64,000 nucleotides of DNA from Pseudoalteromonas xiamenensis. GTDB lineage: Bacteria; Pseudomonadota; Gammaproteobacteria; Enterobacterales; Alteromonadaceae. This document shows, in pieces, positions 56,138 through 64,000 of the stretch. A model generated the notes under the pieces. The model was given only the letters and a program-made list of their open reading frames with translations, was not told the DNA's origin and did no database searches. The position numbers and the translations under genes are program-made. The stretch lies in assembly GCF_030994125.1 (NCBI RefSeq), contig NZ_CP099917.1, positions 1,426,001 through 1,490,000 on the forward strand, read 5' to 3'. How positions within the stretch are numbered: position 1 is the first letter of the stretch; each line of letters begins with the position of its first letter.

Positions 56138-57205
56138 TTAGGTTCGTCGTTTTAGCAAATAGCTTGCAAATACGATGAACAAGATGCTTGGCATTATTGC
56201 ACCAAAGGCTGCTGGTACTTGGTAGACCATTACGATAGGACCAAAAATTTCATTCGTAAGATGGAAAGCAATGCCTGTAACTACACCCATTATAATACGA
56301 GCCCCCATACTAACAGAACGGAGCGGGCCAAAGATAAACGACAGTGCTACGAGCAGCATGACTCCCACAGTAATAGGTTGCACTATCTTTCTCCAAAGCG
56401 CTAATTCATAGGTACTCGTGTCCTGATCGTTTTGCTTTAAATAGCCTAGATAAGACCAAAGACCAGAAAAAGACAAAGAATCAGGGTCAATTGAAACCAC
56501 ACCCAATTTTTCAGCGTTCAATGCCGACGAATAAAATAACTCTGCTTGTTTATTCGAATTGATAGATTCGCCATCTAAGCTGACCGTTTCAACCCCTTTG
56601 AATAGCCAACCATCATTGCGTGCATGACCAGATTTAGCCCTGATGATCGAATTTAAGCTAAGCGCCTCATCAAATTGATAAATATTAATATCTTGCAAAA
56701 TTCCGAGCTGATCAACATTGGCGATGTTAATGAAATTATTGCCGTCTTTTGCCCAAATTCCCTTTTGCGCATTGAAGACCTCACCGCCATGAATTGCACG
56801 ACTTTTCAAATCATGTGCAATTTTCTCGGCTTGTGGAGCACCCCACTCCCCAATAGCCATCATGCATAATGCAAGTAGAACGGCAGTTTTCATTACCGAA
56901 GAGATAATCTGCAATCGGGACATTCCAGCAGCTTGCATAACGATCAATTCACTGTTCGATGCCAGTGCACCAAGTCCTGTCAGGCCACCAATCAACACAG
57001 CCATAGGGAAAAAGACGACCAACTCTCCCGGCACACTGTAAAGCGTGTATAAGAGCGCGTCCATGATATCAAAAGTACCACGCCCAACGGATTTCAATTG
57101 TTCAATAAACTTGATAAGCGTACTTATACCGACAAGGACTAATAGCGTAAAACCGGTAGTTTGAACAAGGCTACGTCCCAAATACACATCTAAGGTTCTT
57201 ATCAT
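56138..57205 (-). CDS. lptG: LPS export ABC transporter permease LptG
   Basis: This is a 355-aa inner-membrane permease of the LptB2FG complex, which extracts LPS toward the Lpt bridge. MIRTLDVYLGRSLVQTTG is the canonical start, with TM helices near residues 10-35, 60-85, 100-125 and three C-terminal, flanking a periplasmic beta-jellyroll (about 130-270). The ATG at 57205 overlaps the lptF stop by ATGA; a longer frame to 57244 lies inside lptF. Confidence 0.95.
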   Translation of the reverse strand: MIRTLDVYLGRSLVQTTGFTLLVLVGISTLIKFIEQLKSVGRGTFDIMDALLYTLYSVPGELVVFFPMAVLIGGLTGLGALASNSELIVMQAAGMSRLQIISSVMKTAVLLALCMMAIGEWGAPQAEKIAHDLKSRAIHGGEVFNAQKGIWAKDGNNFINIANVDQLGILQDINIYQFDEALSLNSIIRAKSGHARNDGWLFKGVETVSLDGESINSNKQAELFYSSALNAEKLGVVSIDPDSLSFSGLWSYLGYLKQNDQDTSTYELALWRKIVQPITVGVMLLVALSFIFGPLRSVSMGARIIMGVVTGIAFHLTNEIFGPIVMVYQVPAAFGAIMPSILFIVFASYLLKRRT

Positions 57206-58314
57206 AATGTGCTCTCTCTGCGCAGAAAGATCGAACGTAACCATACGCCAATTGGACGCCCCTTAACGATAAGATAAGCACCTATAAACAACGCACTTAA
57301 ATGGATCCACCAAAGTCCAATGGAGGGTGGTATCTTCCCGTCGGCCACAGCAAAACGCGCAGCATTGAGTAAAATAAAATAGCCAAGATATAGACTAATT
57401 GCAGGGACCAACTTAGCAAATTTACCTTGCCTTGGGTTCACTACACTAAGCGGAACGGCAATTAACGTCAGTAATGGGATGGCCAAAGGAATTGCTATCC
57501 GCCATTGAAATTGAGCAACGGCTTCAGGTGTTTTCATTTCAAGAAGTTTTATGGTTGGAACCGCTTCTAGCTTTCGACGTTGGTGTTCTATCGCCTGCTC
57601 ACGGATCTGGACCTGATAACTCGAAAACTCCGTAATGTTCATCGATAAATTACTTTCATCCGTTTCGTATCGTTTACCCGTACCTAGCAGCAATTGCTGT
57701 TCACCACTTTCGGATTCCAATACTTTACCTGACTGAGCATATACAATACGAGCGGTTTGATTAGAATCTTTACTCGGCAATTGGGCAACGAATACTTTGT
57801 GTAAATCGGTCCCCCCATTATCGATATTGTGTACAAACACCACTGCCTTTTCGTTTCCGGTTTGTTGAAAGCGCCCAGCTCTTAGCGTAGACAGCCCAGA
57901 CTCTGCATCTGCTTGCTCTCGAAGTTGATATTCTTTTTCACTTGCCCAAGGCGCGATGTAAAGCGTAAGCACCGCTGCCAATACGGCTAAAATTCCACTG
58001 GATATAAGCGTAACACGCACAACATACCATTCACTTACCCCACAAGCCCGTAACACCGTCATTTCACTATCTGCATAGATGCGGCTGTATGCGAGTATGA
58101 TCCCGAGGAATAAACTGAGTGGCAGTATTAACGATGCCAACTGCGGTAATTTCAGTGCCAAAAAAGCAAGTACTAACTTGCCAGGTATGCTGCCTTCGGA
58201 CGCGGAGCTTAGGATCACCACAAAGCGCTGCGACAAAAAGATAGTCATCAATGTAAGGAAAACCGCTATCTGAGATTTCAGAACTTCAGCAGTTAAATAA
58301 CGAAAAATTAGCAA
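57202..58314 (-). CDS. lptF: LPS export ABC transporter permease LptF
   Basis: This is a 370-aa partner of LptG. MLIFRYLTAEVLKSQIAVFLTLMTIFLSQRFV is the N-terminal helix region. ILPLSLFLGIILAYSRIYADSEMTVLRACG is the conserved coupling segment, a periplasmic domain follows, and three helices lie at the C-terminus (AIPLLTLIAVPLSVVNPRQGKF). It is divergent from pepA across 206 bp, the conserved gammaproteobacterial order. Confidence 0.96.
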   Translation of the reverse strand: MLIFRYLTAEVLKSQIAVFLTLMTIFLSQRFVVILSSASEGSIPGKLVLAFLALKLPQLASLILPLSLFLGIILAYSRIYADSEMTVLRACGVSEWYVVRVTLISSGILAVLAAVLTLYIAPWASEKEYQLREQADAESGLSTLRAGRFQQTGNEKAVVFVHNIDNGGTDLHKVFVAQLPSKDSNQTARIVYAQSGKVLESESGEQQLLLGTGKRYETDESNLSMNITEFSSYQVQIREQAIEHQRRKLEAVPTIKLLEMKTPEAVAQFQWRIAIPLAIPLLTLIAVPLSVVNPRQGKFAKLVPAISLYLGYFILLNAARFAVADGKIPPSIGLWWIHLSALFIGAYLIVKGRPIGVWLRSIFLRRESTL

Positions 58315-58520
58315 TGTTTGCCCCTATAAGCGTCTTATTTCACTGGAATAGTGCAAAAAATTGGGTAAACTCTTTATTTTAGTCACTTTATTATATGCCA
58401 ACAGTGCCAATAATCCTACCAACTGTTTGGGCCAATTTAAGAAATATAAGGCCTTTACTGGTATTGATGAAAAATGGCGTATAAAGTTCAAATTGACCTA
58501 TCACAGACTCAGGAGTCGCA

Positions 58521-60032
58521 ATGGAATTCAGCGTAAAAAGCGGTAGTCCAGAAAAACAACGAAGCGCATGTATCGTCGTGGGTGTCTATGAACCACGTCG
58601 CCTATCACCTATCGGTGAGCAACTCGACAAAATCAGTGAAGGATACATTTCTAATTTACTTCGTCGCGGCGATATCGAAGGTAAAACCGGACAAGTATTA
58701 TTGTTACATCATGTACCAAATATTCTTAGTGAGCGCGTACTACTTGTCGGTTGCGGCAAAGAGCGTGAGCTCGATGATAAACAGTACAAACAAATTATTT
58801 CAAAAACCATCAATACCCTTAATGAAACAGGGTCAATGGAGGCGGTTTGCTTTTTAACAGAGCAACATGTGAAAAGTCGTGATACGTACTGGAAAGTAAG
58901 GCAAGCTGTTGAAACAACACAGGATTGCTTATATACCTTCAATCAACTCAAGAGCAAAAAAAGCGATTTGCGCAGACCACTTCGTAAAATCGTGTTCAAT
59001 GTACCAACACGTCGCGAACTACCAATTGGCGAAACGGCCATCGAGCACGGTTTAGCGATTGCATCAGGAGCTAAGCTGTGTAAAGACGTGGCCAACATGC
59101 CACCGAATATCTGTAATGCAGCATATCTTGGCGAACAAGCAAAAATTCTCGAGAACGAATTTGGCAATGTGACGGTGAATCTAGTCGGTGAAAAAGAAAT
59201 GGAAGATCTTGGCATGCATTCCTATCTTGCTGTAGGACGAGGCAGTGCTAACGAATCCATCATGTCTGTTATCCATTACACTGGTGCTCCAGACTCACAA
59301 GCTCCTGTTGTATTTGTCGGTAAAGGGCTTACGTTTGATTCAGGTGGTATCTCAATCAAGCCTGGCGAAGCCATGGATGAGATGAAATACGATATGGGCG
59401 GCGCGGCATCGGTTTTAGGTTTAATGCGTACCGTTGCAGAGCTCAAACTCCCGCTTAATGTCATTGGTATTTTGGCTGGCTGTGAAAACATGCCAAGCGC
59501 TAACGCCTATCGTCCAGGAGATATCCTTACCACGATGTCAGGCCAAACGGTTGAAGTATTAAATACCGATGCAGAAGGTCGTCTGGTGCTATGTGACGCG
59601 TTAACGTATGTAGAACAATTTGAGCCAGAAACAGTTGTTGATGTAGCAACACTCACTGGCGCGTGTATTGTCGCCCTTGGTCATCATGCTACAGGCTTGC
59701 TTTCAAACCACAACCCGCTCGCACACGACATCTTAAAAGCGTCTGAACAAAGTGGCGACCGCGCTTGGCAATTGCCGCTTTGGGATGATTACCAAGAGCA
59801 ACTCGAAAGCCCATTTGCTGACTTTACAAACCTTGGAGGTCGCGCTGCTGGCACGATCACAGCCGCATGCTTCTTATCTAAATTTACCAAAAAATACAAT
59901 TGGGCACATTTAGATATTGCAGGTACAGCGTGGCGTAGTGGCAAAAACAAAGGCGCAACTGGTCGTCCGGTGCCATTGTTAACGCAATATTTGCTAAATA
60001 GAGCAAACATCGGTCAGGGTCAGGCAGATTAG
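58521..60032 (+). CDS. pepA: Leucyl aminopeptidase PepA (M17)
   Basis: This is a 503-aa hexameric dizinc aminopeptidase, also a DNA-binding protein in E. coli. [31 protein letters not shown] contains the metal and catalytic residues (Lys, Asp), and [16 protein letters not shown] is the M17 signature. [10 protein letters not shown] and [12 protein letters not shown] follow. GGAG lies upstream of the ATG. A strong terminator separates it from holC. Confidence 0.97.
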   Translation: MEFSVKSGSPEKQRSACIVVGVYEPRRLSPIGEQLDKISEGYISNLLRRGDIEGKTGQVLLLHHVPNILSERVLLVGCGKERELDDKQYKQIISKTINTLNETGSMEAVCFLTEQHVKSRDTYWKVRQAVETTQDCLYTFNQLKSKKSDLRRPLRKIVFNVPTRRELPIGETAIEHGLAIASGAKLCKDVANMPPNICNAAYLGEQAKILENEFGNVTVNLVGEKEMEDLGMHSYLAVGRGSANESIMSVIHYTGAPDSQAPVVFVGKGLTFDSGGISIKPGEAMDEMKYDMGGAASVLGLMRTVAELKLPLNVIGILAGCENMPSANAYRPGDILTTMSGQTVEVLNTDAEGRLVLCDALTYVEQFEPETVVDVATLTGACIVALGHHATGLLSNHNPLAHDILKASEQSGDRAWQLPLWDDYQEQLESPFADFTNLGGRAAGTITAACFLSKFTKKYNWAHLDIAGTAWRSGKNKGATGRPVPLLTQYLLNRANIGQGQAD

Positions 60033-60087
60033 TCCCTTTTTTGCTCTGTAAAGCGCCCTTTCGAGGCGCGTCGACGATTGAAGGAAA

Positions 60088-60120
60088 CCGCATTCTGTGT
60101 CAGAATGCGGTTTTATTTTT
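60088..60120 (+). terminator. Strong terminator between pepA and holC
   Basis: CCGCATTCTG and CAGAATGCGG form a perfect 10-bp stem with a TGT loop, followed by TTTTATTTTT. Confidence 0.93.
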
Positions 60121-60220
60121 AGCCGTCGAATTGATAACCAAAACAGCTGGTTTCATGTCGTTTTAGCGCAATGCTTTACCTCACGATTTGACCGCGTCGG
60201 ATTCAAAAAATAGCCGTTAT

Positions 60221-60667
60221 ATGACCACAAATGCATGTTTCTATGTGCTAAACCAAGAGCATGGGCCGGACACGACAGTACCGGCTCATTTTGATTTAGC
60301 CGCCAAAATCGCATTAGAGCAGTTTCGCTCTGGTGAACGTGTGTTTGTCTACATCGATGACATTGCTTTGGCGCATCAGTTCGATGAACATTTATGGCAA
60401 TTTGAAGCTGACAGTTTTGTGCCTCACAATTTGCAAGGTGAAGGACCAAAAGGTGGCGCGCCAGTTGAAATCGGTGTGACTCCGCCCGTAGGCCGTCGAA
60501 CAGTACTCATTAATTTATCGATGACACTGCCGGACTTCATTCGACGTTTTAATCAAGTATTTGATTTTGTGCCCGTTGAGGCAGTGCAAAAACAAGCCGC
60601 TCGAGAACGATTTAAGCAACTTAGGCAGCTTGGTGCAGTGCTTTCAACTCAAGAAATCTCGCAATAA
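60221..60667 (+). CDS. holC: DNA polymerase III chi subunit
   Basis: This is a 148-aa clamp-loader accessory subunit that contacts SSB. ACFYVLNQE at the N-terminus, RVFVYIDDIALAHQFDEHLWQFEADSFVPHNLQGEGP (about residues 45-80) and VLINLSMTLPDFIRRFNQVFDFV are conserved. The start ATG at 60221 gives the E. coli length (147 aa); an in-frame TTG 33 nt upstream is less likely. valS follows after 24 nt, as in E. coli. Confidence 0.94.
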   Translation: MTTNACFYVLNQEHGPDTTVPAHFDLAAKIALEQFRSGERVFVYIDDIALAHQFDEHLWQFEADSFVPHNLQGEGPKGGAPVEIGVTPPVGRRTVLINLSMTLPDFIRRFNQVFDFVPVEAVQKQAARERFKQLRQLGAVLSTQEISQ

Positions 60668-60691
60668 AAGTATATTTTAAGGTTCTGTGTA

Positions 60692-63538
60692 ATGGATAAA
60701 ACCTATAATCCACAAGATATTGAACAGTCTTTATATCAAGACTGGGAAAGCAATGGCTACTTTAAACCGTCAGGCCAAGGTGAAGCGTACTCCATCATGA
60801 TCCCGCCACCGAATGTCACCGGTAGCTTACACATGGGCCATGCATTCCAAGACACCATTATGGATACGCTTATTCGTTATAAGCGCATGAATGGTAACAA
60901 CACACTTTGGCAAGTCGGTACAGACCATGCGGGTATTGCAACGCAAATGGTTGTAGAGCGTAAATTAGCCGCAGAAGAAGGAAAAAGCCGCCACGATTTA
61001 GGCCGCGATGAATTCATTAAGAAAGTGTGGGAATGGAAAGGCGAATCAGGCGGCACGATAACACGCCAACTTCGTCGTTTAGGCGCGTCGGTTGATTGGG
61101 ATCGCGAACGTTTTACGATGGATGAAGGTTTATCAAACGCGGTTAAAGAAGTGTTTGTTCGCCTTTATCAAGATGACCTTATTTATCGTGGTAAACGCTT
61201 AGTAAACTGGGACCCGAAATTACACACAGCGATTTCTGACCTTGAAGTTGAAAACAAAGACAAGCAAGGCCACATGTGGAACCTACGCTATCCCCTAGCC
61301 GATGGCGTTAAAACGAAAGATGGCAAAGATTATATTGTCGTTGCAACTACTCGTCCAGAAACCATGCTAGGCGACACAGGTGTTGCCGTTAACCCTGACG
61401 ACGAACGTTACCAAGATCTGATTGGTAAAGAGATTTTACTTCCTATCGTAAATCGTCGTATCCCTATCCTTGCCGACGAACATGCGGACATGGAAAAAGG
61501 TACTGGCTGTGTGAAAATCACACCAGCCCATGACTTCAACGATAATGAAGTAGGTAAACGTCATCAACTTCCGATGATCAACGTGTTCAACAAAGACGCG
61601 GCAATTTTGATTACGGGTGAAACCTATACGTTTGACGGTAAAGAACTCGACCTAGATGCACCAATTCCTGAGCGTTTCCATGGTCTTGACCGTTTCGATG
61701 CGCGTGCAAAAATTGTAGAAGAGTTTGAGCAAGCCGGTTTATTGGAAAAAATCGACGATCACAGTTTAACCGTTCCTTATGGCGACCGTTCTGGCGTTAT
61801 CATCGAGCCTTTACTTACTGACCAATGGTACGTAAAAGTTGCTCCGCTTGCAGAGCAAGCCGTTAAAGCGGTAGAAGACGGTGAAATCCAGTTCGTACCT
61901 AAGCAATACGAAAATATGTACTTCTCATGGATGCGTGACGTTCAAGATTGGTGTATTTCACGTCAATTGTGGTGGGGTCACCGTATTCCAGCTTGGTATG
62001 ACGAAGCGGGCAACGTCTATGTTGGTCGTGATGAAGCGGAAGTTCGTACAGAGCATAACCTAGGCGCGGATGTCGTACTTGCACAGGATGAAGACGTATT
62101 AGATACGTGGTTCTCATCAGCACTTTGGACATTCTCGACACAAGGTTGGCCAGAGCAAACGGAAGACTTAAAAGTATTCCACCCTTCGGACGTGCTTGTA
62201 ACGGGTTTCGACATCATTTTCTTCTGGGTTGCACGTATGATTATGATGACGATGCACTTCGTGAAAGATGAGAATGGTAAACCACAAGTACCATTTAAAA
62301 CAGTATACGTGACGGGTCTAATTCGTGACGAAAACGGCGATAAAATGTCGAAGTCTAAAGGTAACGTATTAGACCCTCTCGATATGATAGATGGTATCGA
62401 TCTTGAAAGCTTAGTTGAAAAGCGCACTGGCAACATGATGCAACCTCAGCTAGCGCAAAAGATTGAAAAAAATACGCGCAAGACCTTTGTTGATGGTATT
62501 GAAGCACACGGAACCGATGCGCTGCGCTTTACATTGGCTGCGATGGCGTCAACTGGTCGTGACATCAATTGGGATATGAACCGCTTAGAAGGCTATCGCA
62601 ACTTCTGTAACAAGCTTTGGAACGCAAGCCGTTATGTATTGATGAATACCGAAGAACAGGATTGTGGTTTCAATGGTGGCGACAAACAGCTGTCTCTTGC
62701 CGATCGCTGGATCTTAGGTCAGTTCCAACACACCGTAAAAACGTTCCGTGAACACTTAGATAACTACCGTTTTGACCTTGCTGCAAACACGGTATATGAA
62801 TTTACGTGGAACCAGTTCTGCGATTGGTACTTAGAGTTAACAAAACCTGTCCTATTCAAAGGCTCTGAAGTCGAACAACGTGGCACACGCCACACGTTGA
62901 TCACAGTGCTTGAAGGTTTGCTACGCTTAATGCACCCACTGATGCCATACATCACCGAGACTATTTGGAAACGTGTTGCACCGCTTGCAGGCATTGAAGC
63001 TTCAACAATCATGCTACAAAGCTTCCCTGGCTTCGATGAATCTCAAGTTGATTCCGAAGCGATGGCGGATCTTGAATGGGTAAAACAGTTCATCCTTGCT
63101 GTACGTAATATCCGCGGCGAGATGGACATTAGTCCAAGTAAGCCTCTAAACGTATTACTTGCAGGTGTTAGCGCAGAAGACAAGCGTCGTATCGATAGTA
63201 ACAGTGCATTCTTGAGTTCACTTGCAAAACTAGAAAGTTTTACAGTACTTGAAAATAAAGATGATGCACCTGCATCTGCAACCGCATTTATCGGTGATTT
63301 AGCAATCATGATCCCGATGGCAGGCTTAATTGATGTTGAAGCTGAACTTGCACGTATTGAAAAGCAATTAGAAAAAGCAGAGAAAGGCTTAGCTCAGGTA
63401 AGCAACAAGCTTGCAAACGAAAAGTTTGTAAACAATGCGCCACCAGCAGTTCTGGCGAAAGAGCATGAGAAACTTGCTGAGTACCAAGATGCAAAAGATA
63501 AGCTACTCGCTCAAAAAGCGAAGATTGAAAGCTTATAA
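60692..63538 (+). CDS. valS: Valyl-tRNA synthetase
   Basis: This is a 948-aa class I synthetase. The HIGH motif is HMGH in [10 protein letters not shown] (about residues 45-48), KMSKS is in [15 protein letters not shown] (about 550), and the editing domain motif [12 protein letters not shown] (about 220) removes mischarged Thr. The anticodon-binding domain and the C-terminal coiled coil ([23 protein letters not shown]) are complete. It is downstream of holC and is followed by a terminator. Confidence 0.98.
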   Translation: MDKTYNPQDIEQSLYQDWESNGYFKPSGQGEAYSIMIPPPNVTGSLHMGHAFQDTIMDTLIRYKRMNGNNTLWQVGTDHAGIATQMVVERKLAAEEGKSRHDLGRDEFIKKVWEWKGESGGTITRQLRRLGASVDWDRERFTMDEGLSNAVKEVFVRLYQDDLIYRGKRLVNWDPKLHTAISDLEVENKDKQGHMWNLRYPLADGVKTKDGKDYIVVATTRPETMLGDTGVAVNPDDERYQDLIGKEILLPIVNRRIPILADEHADMEKGTGCVKITPAHDFNDNEVGKRHQLPMINVFNKDAAILITGETYTFDGKELDLDAPIPERFHGLDRFDARAKIVEEFEQAGLLEKIDDHSLTVPYGDRSGVIIEPLLTDQWYVKVAPLAEQAVKAVEDGEIQFVPKQYENMYFSWMRDVQDWCISRQLWWGHRIPAWYDEAGNVYVGRDEAEVRTEHNLGADVVLAQDEDVLDTWFSSALWTFSTQGWPEQTEDLKVFHPSDVLVTGFDIIFFWVARMIMMTMHFVKDENGKPQVPFKTVYVTGLIRDENGDKMSKSKGNVLDPLDMIDGIDLESLVEKRTGNMMQPQLAQKIEKNTRKTFVDGIEAHGTDALRFTLAAMASTGRDINWDMNRLEGYRNFCNKLWNASRYVLMNTEEQDCGFNGGDKQLSLADRWILGQFQHTVKTFREHLDNYRFDLAANTVYEFTWNQFCDWYLELTKPVLFKGSEVEQRGTRHTLITVLEGLLRLMHPLMPYITETIWKRVAPLAGIEASTIMLQSFPGFDESQVDSEAMADLEWVKQFILAVRNIRGEMDISPSKPLNVLLAGVSAEDKRRIDSNSAFLSSLAKLESFTVLENKDDAPASATAFIGDLAIMIPMAGLIDVEAELARIEKQLEKAEKGLAQVSNKLANEKFVNNAPPAVLAKEHEKLAEYQDAKDKLLAQKAKIESL

Positions 63539-63551
63539 TCAGCCGCTTGCC

Positions 63552-63582
63552 AAAAAAGCCACCCTTTAAGGTGGCTTTTTTA
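63552..63582 (+). terminator. Terminator after valS
   Basis: GCCACC and GGTGGC form a 6-bp stem, extended by flanking A and T runs, with loop CTTTAA and a T7 tail. Confidence 0.92.
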
Positions 63583-63593
63583 TTTCAGAAAAC

Positions 63594-63626
63594 AAAAACG
63601 CGAGGCATCAGAACCTCGCGTTTTTT
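63594..63626 (-). terminator. Terminator of the FadL-like gene
   Basis: AAAAACGCGAGG and CCTCGCGTTTTT form a long stem with an 8-nt loop, flanked by A and T runs. It lies directly after the porin stop on the minus strand. Confidence 0.9.
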
Positions 63627-63643
63627 ATCAAACTAATCTTTGA

Positions 63644-64000
63644 TTAGAATTGATAGTTGTACTGCGCACCAACGATCGCTGCATGTCCGCGAGACTCAAA
63701 ACCCCATGCACTGCCAAAGTTATCATGCTCAACAAAGTTCTGTGTTTTACCACGAAGAATGCTCGCACCTAAATCAATGCTGCTATGGTCGTCTAACTGA
63801 TACTCACCACCAAACGAGAACCAAATACGATCGGTATCTGGGATTGAAATAGACAAGTGCGCATCGTCAGCTGGAGAGGTGTCATACGCAAGACCCATAC
63901 GAAGCTTTAATGCTTTCGAGAAACGATATTCAGAGCCCACAGCGTAACGCCAAGAATCTGAGAATGATTCGTTCTTGGTAAATACCGTTCCACGACCTTC
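63644..64000 (-). CDS. FadL-family outer-membrane transport protein, C-terminal part
   Basis: Only the last 118 codons are in the window; the frame is open to its right edge, so the start lies beyond. The sequence shows alternating beta-strands (LRMGLAYD, RIWFSFGGEY, SIDLGASIL) and a terminal aromatic (YNYQF), the mark of outer-membrane barrels. SWRYAVGSEYRFSKALKLRMGLAYDTSP resembles the last strands of FadL, which imports long-chain fatty acids. The assignment is to family only. Confidence 0.85.
   Translation of the reverse strand, partial: EGRGTVFTKNESFSDSWRYAVGSEYRFSKALKLRMGLAYDTSPADDAHLSISIPDTDRIWFSFGGEYQLDDHSSIDLGASILRGKTQNFVEHDNFGSAWGFESRGHAAIVGAQYNYQF

Overview
The window is about 64 kb of chromosomal core genome from a gammaproteobacterium, most probably an alteromonadalean (Pseudoalteromonas/Alteromonadaceae-like). 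The evidence is moderate to low GC, the gene order yggS-proC-yggT-rdgB-hemW, gpsA-secB-grxC-yibN | gpmI-envC-ctpA-yibQ, pdhR-aceEF-lpdA, ampDE-nadC-pil-coaE-yacG and lptFG | pepA-holC-valS, and a CsrB-type RNA with a GacA/UvrY box. The order-level placement is an inference and the genus is not resolved. I see no prophage, insertion sequence, CRISPR array or integron.

Layout. 0-3.6 kb: ruvX, a periplasmic binding-protein-like gene coupled to pilU, and pilT. 3.6-9.9 kb: yggS, proC, yggT, a frameshifted DUF4426 gene, rdgB, hemW and a DUF885 lipoprotein. 9.9-16.3 kb: an orphan histidine kinase, then a Cpx envelope-stress block (CpxP/Spy-like protein, cpxR, cpxA, a PldB-like lysophospholipase, fieF) with a four-repeat CpxR operator. 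16.4-20.8 kb: trmL and a large propeller-PAS-GGDEF(degenerate)-EAL protein. 20.8-28.1 kb: gpsA, secB, grxC, a rhodanese, gpmI, envC, ctpA and yibQ. 28.1-33.7 kb: an unknown exported protein, a CBS protein, a Nif3-like protein, cmoM, mdh, argR and a DyP-family protein that has lost its distal Asp and Arg. 34.3-35.0 kb: an unusually long CsrB-like RNA (about 560 nt, about 32 GGA motifs) with an upstream GacA/UvrY palindrome. 35.0-38.8 kb: tapT, a GNAT, a LysR regulator divergent from an SbtA-like bicarbonate permease, and a small membrane protein. 38.9-46.4 kb: the pyruvate dehydrogenase locus with two PdhR boxes. 46.4-55 kb: ampE, ampD, nadC and type IV pilus genes in the order pilA-pilC-pilD-coaE-pilB-yacG, so pilB lies where zapD is often found. 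55-64 kb: tRNA-Leu(CAA), a frameshifted RDD protein, lptG/lptF, pepA, holC, valS and the 3' part of a FadL-family porin.

Together the genes cover central carbon flux (pdh, mdh, gpmI), envelope biogenesis and stress (Cpx, lptFG, secB, envC, ampD), type IV pilus assembly and retraction (pilA-D, pilT/U) and signalling (c-di-GMP, CsrB). The strongest leads are the csrB locus with its upstream operator, the degenerate DyP paralogue, the pilB relocation, the paired PdhR boxes and the repeated CpxR operator. Two genes, at 5.9 kb and 55.8 kb, are each broken at a run of six A. These may be sequencing errors or real phase-type mutations.
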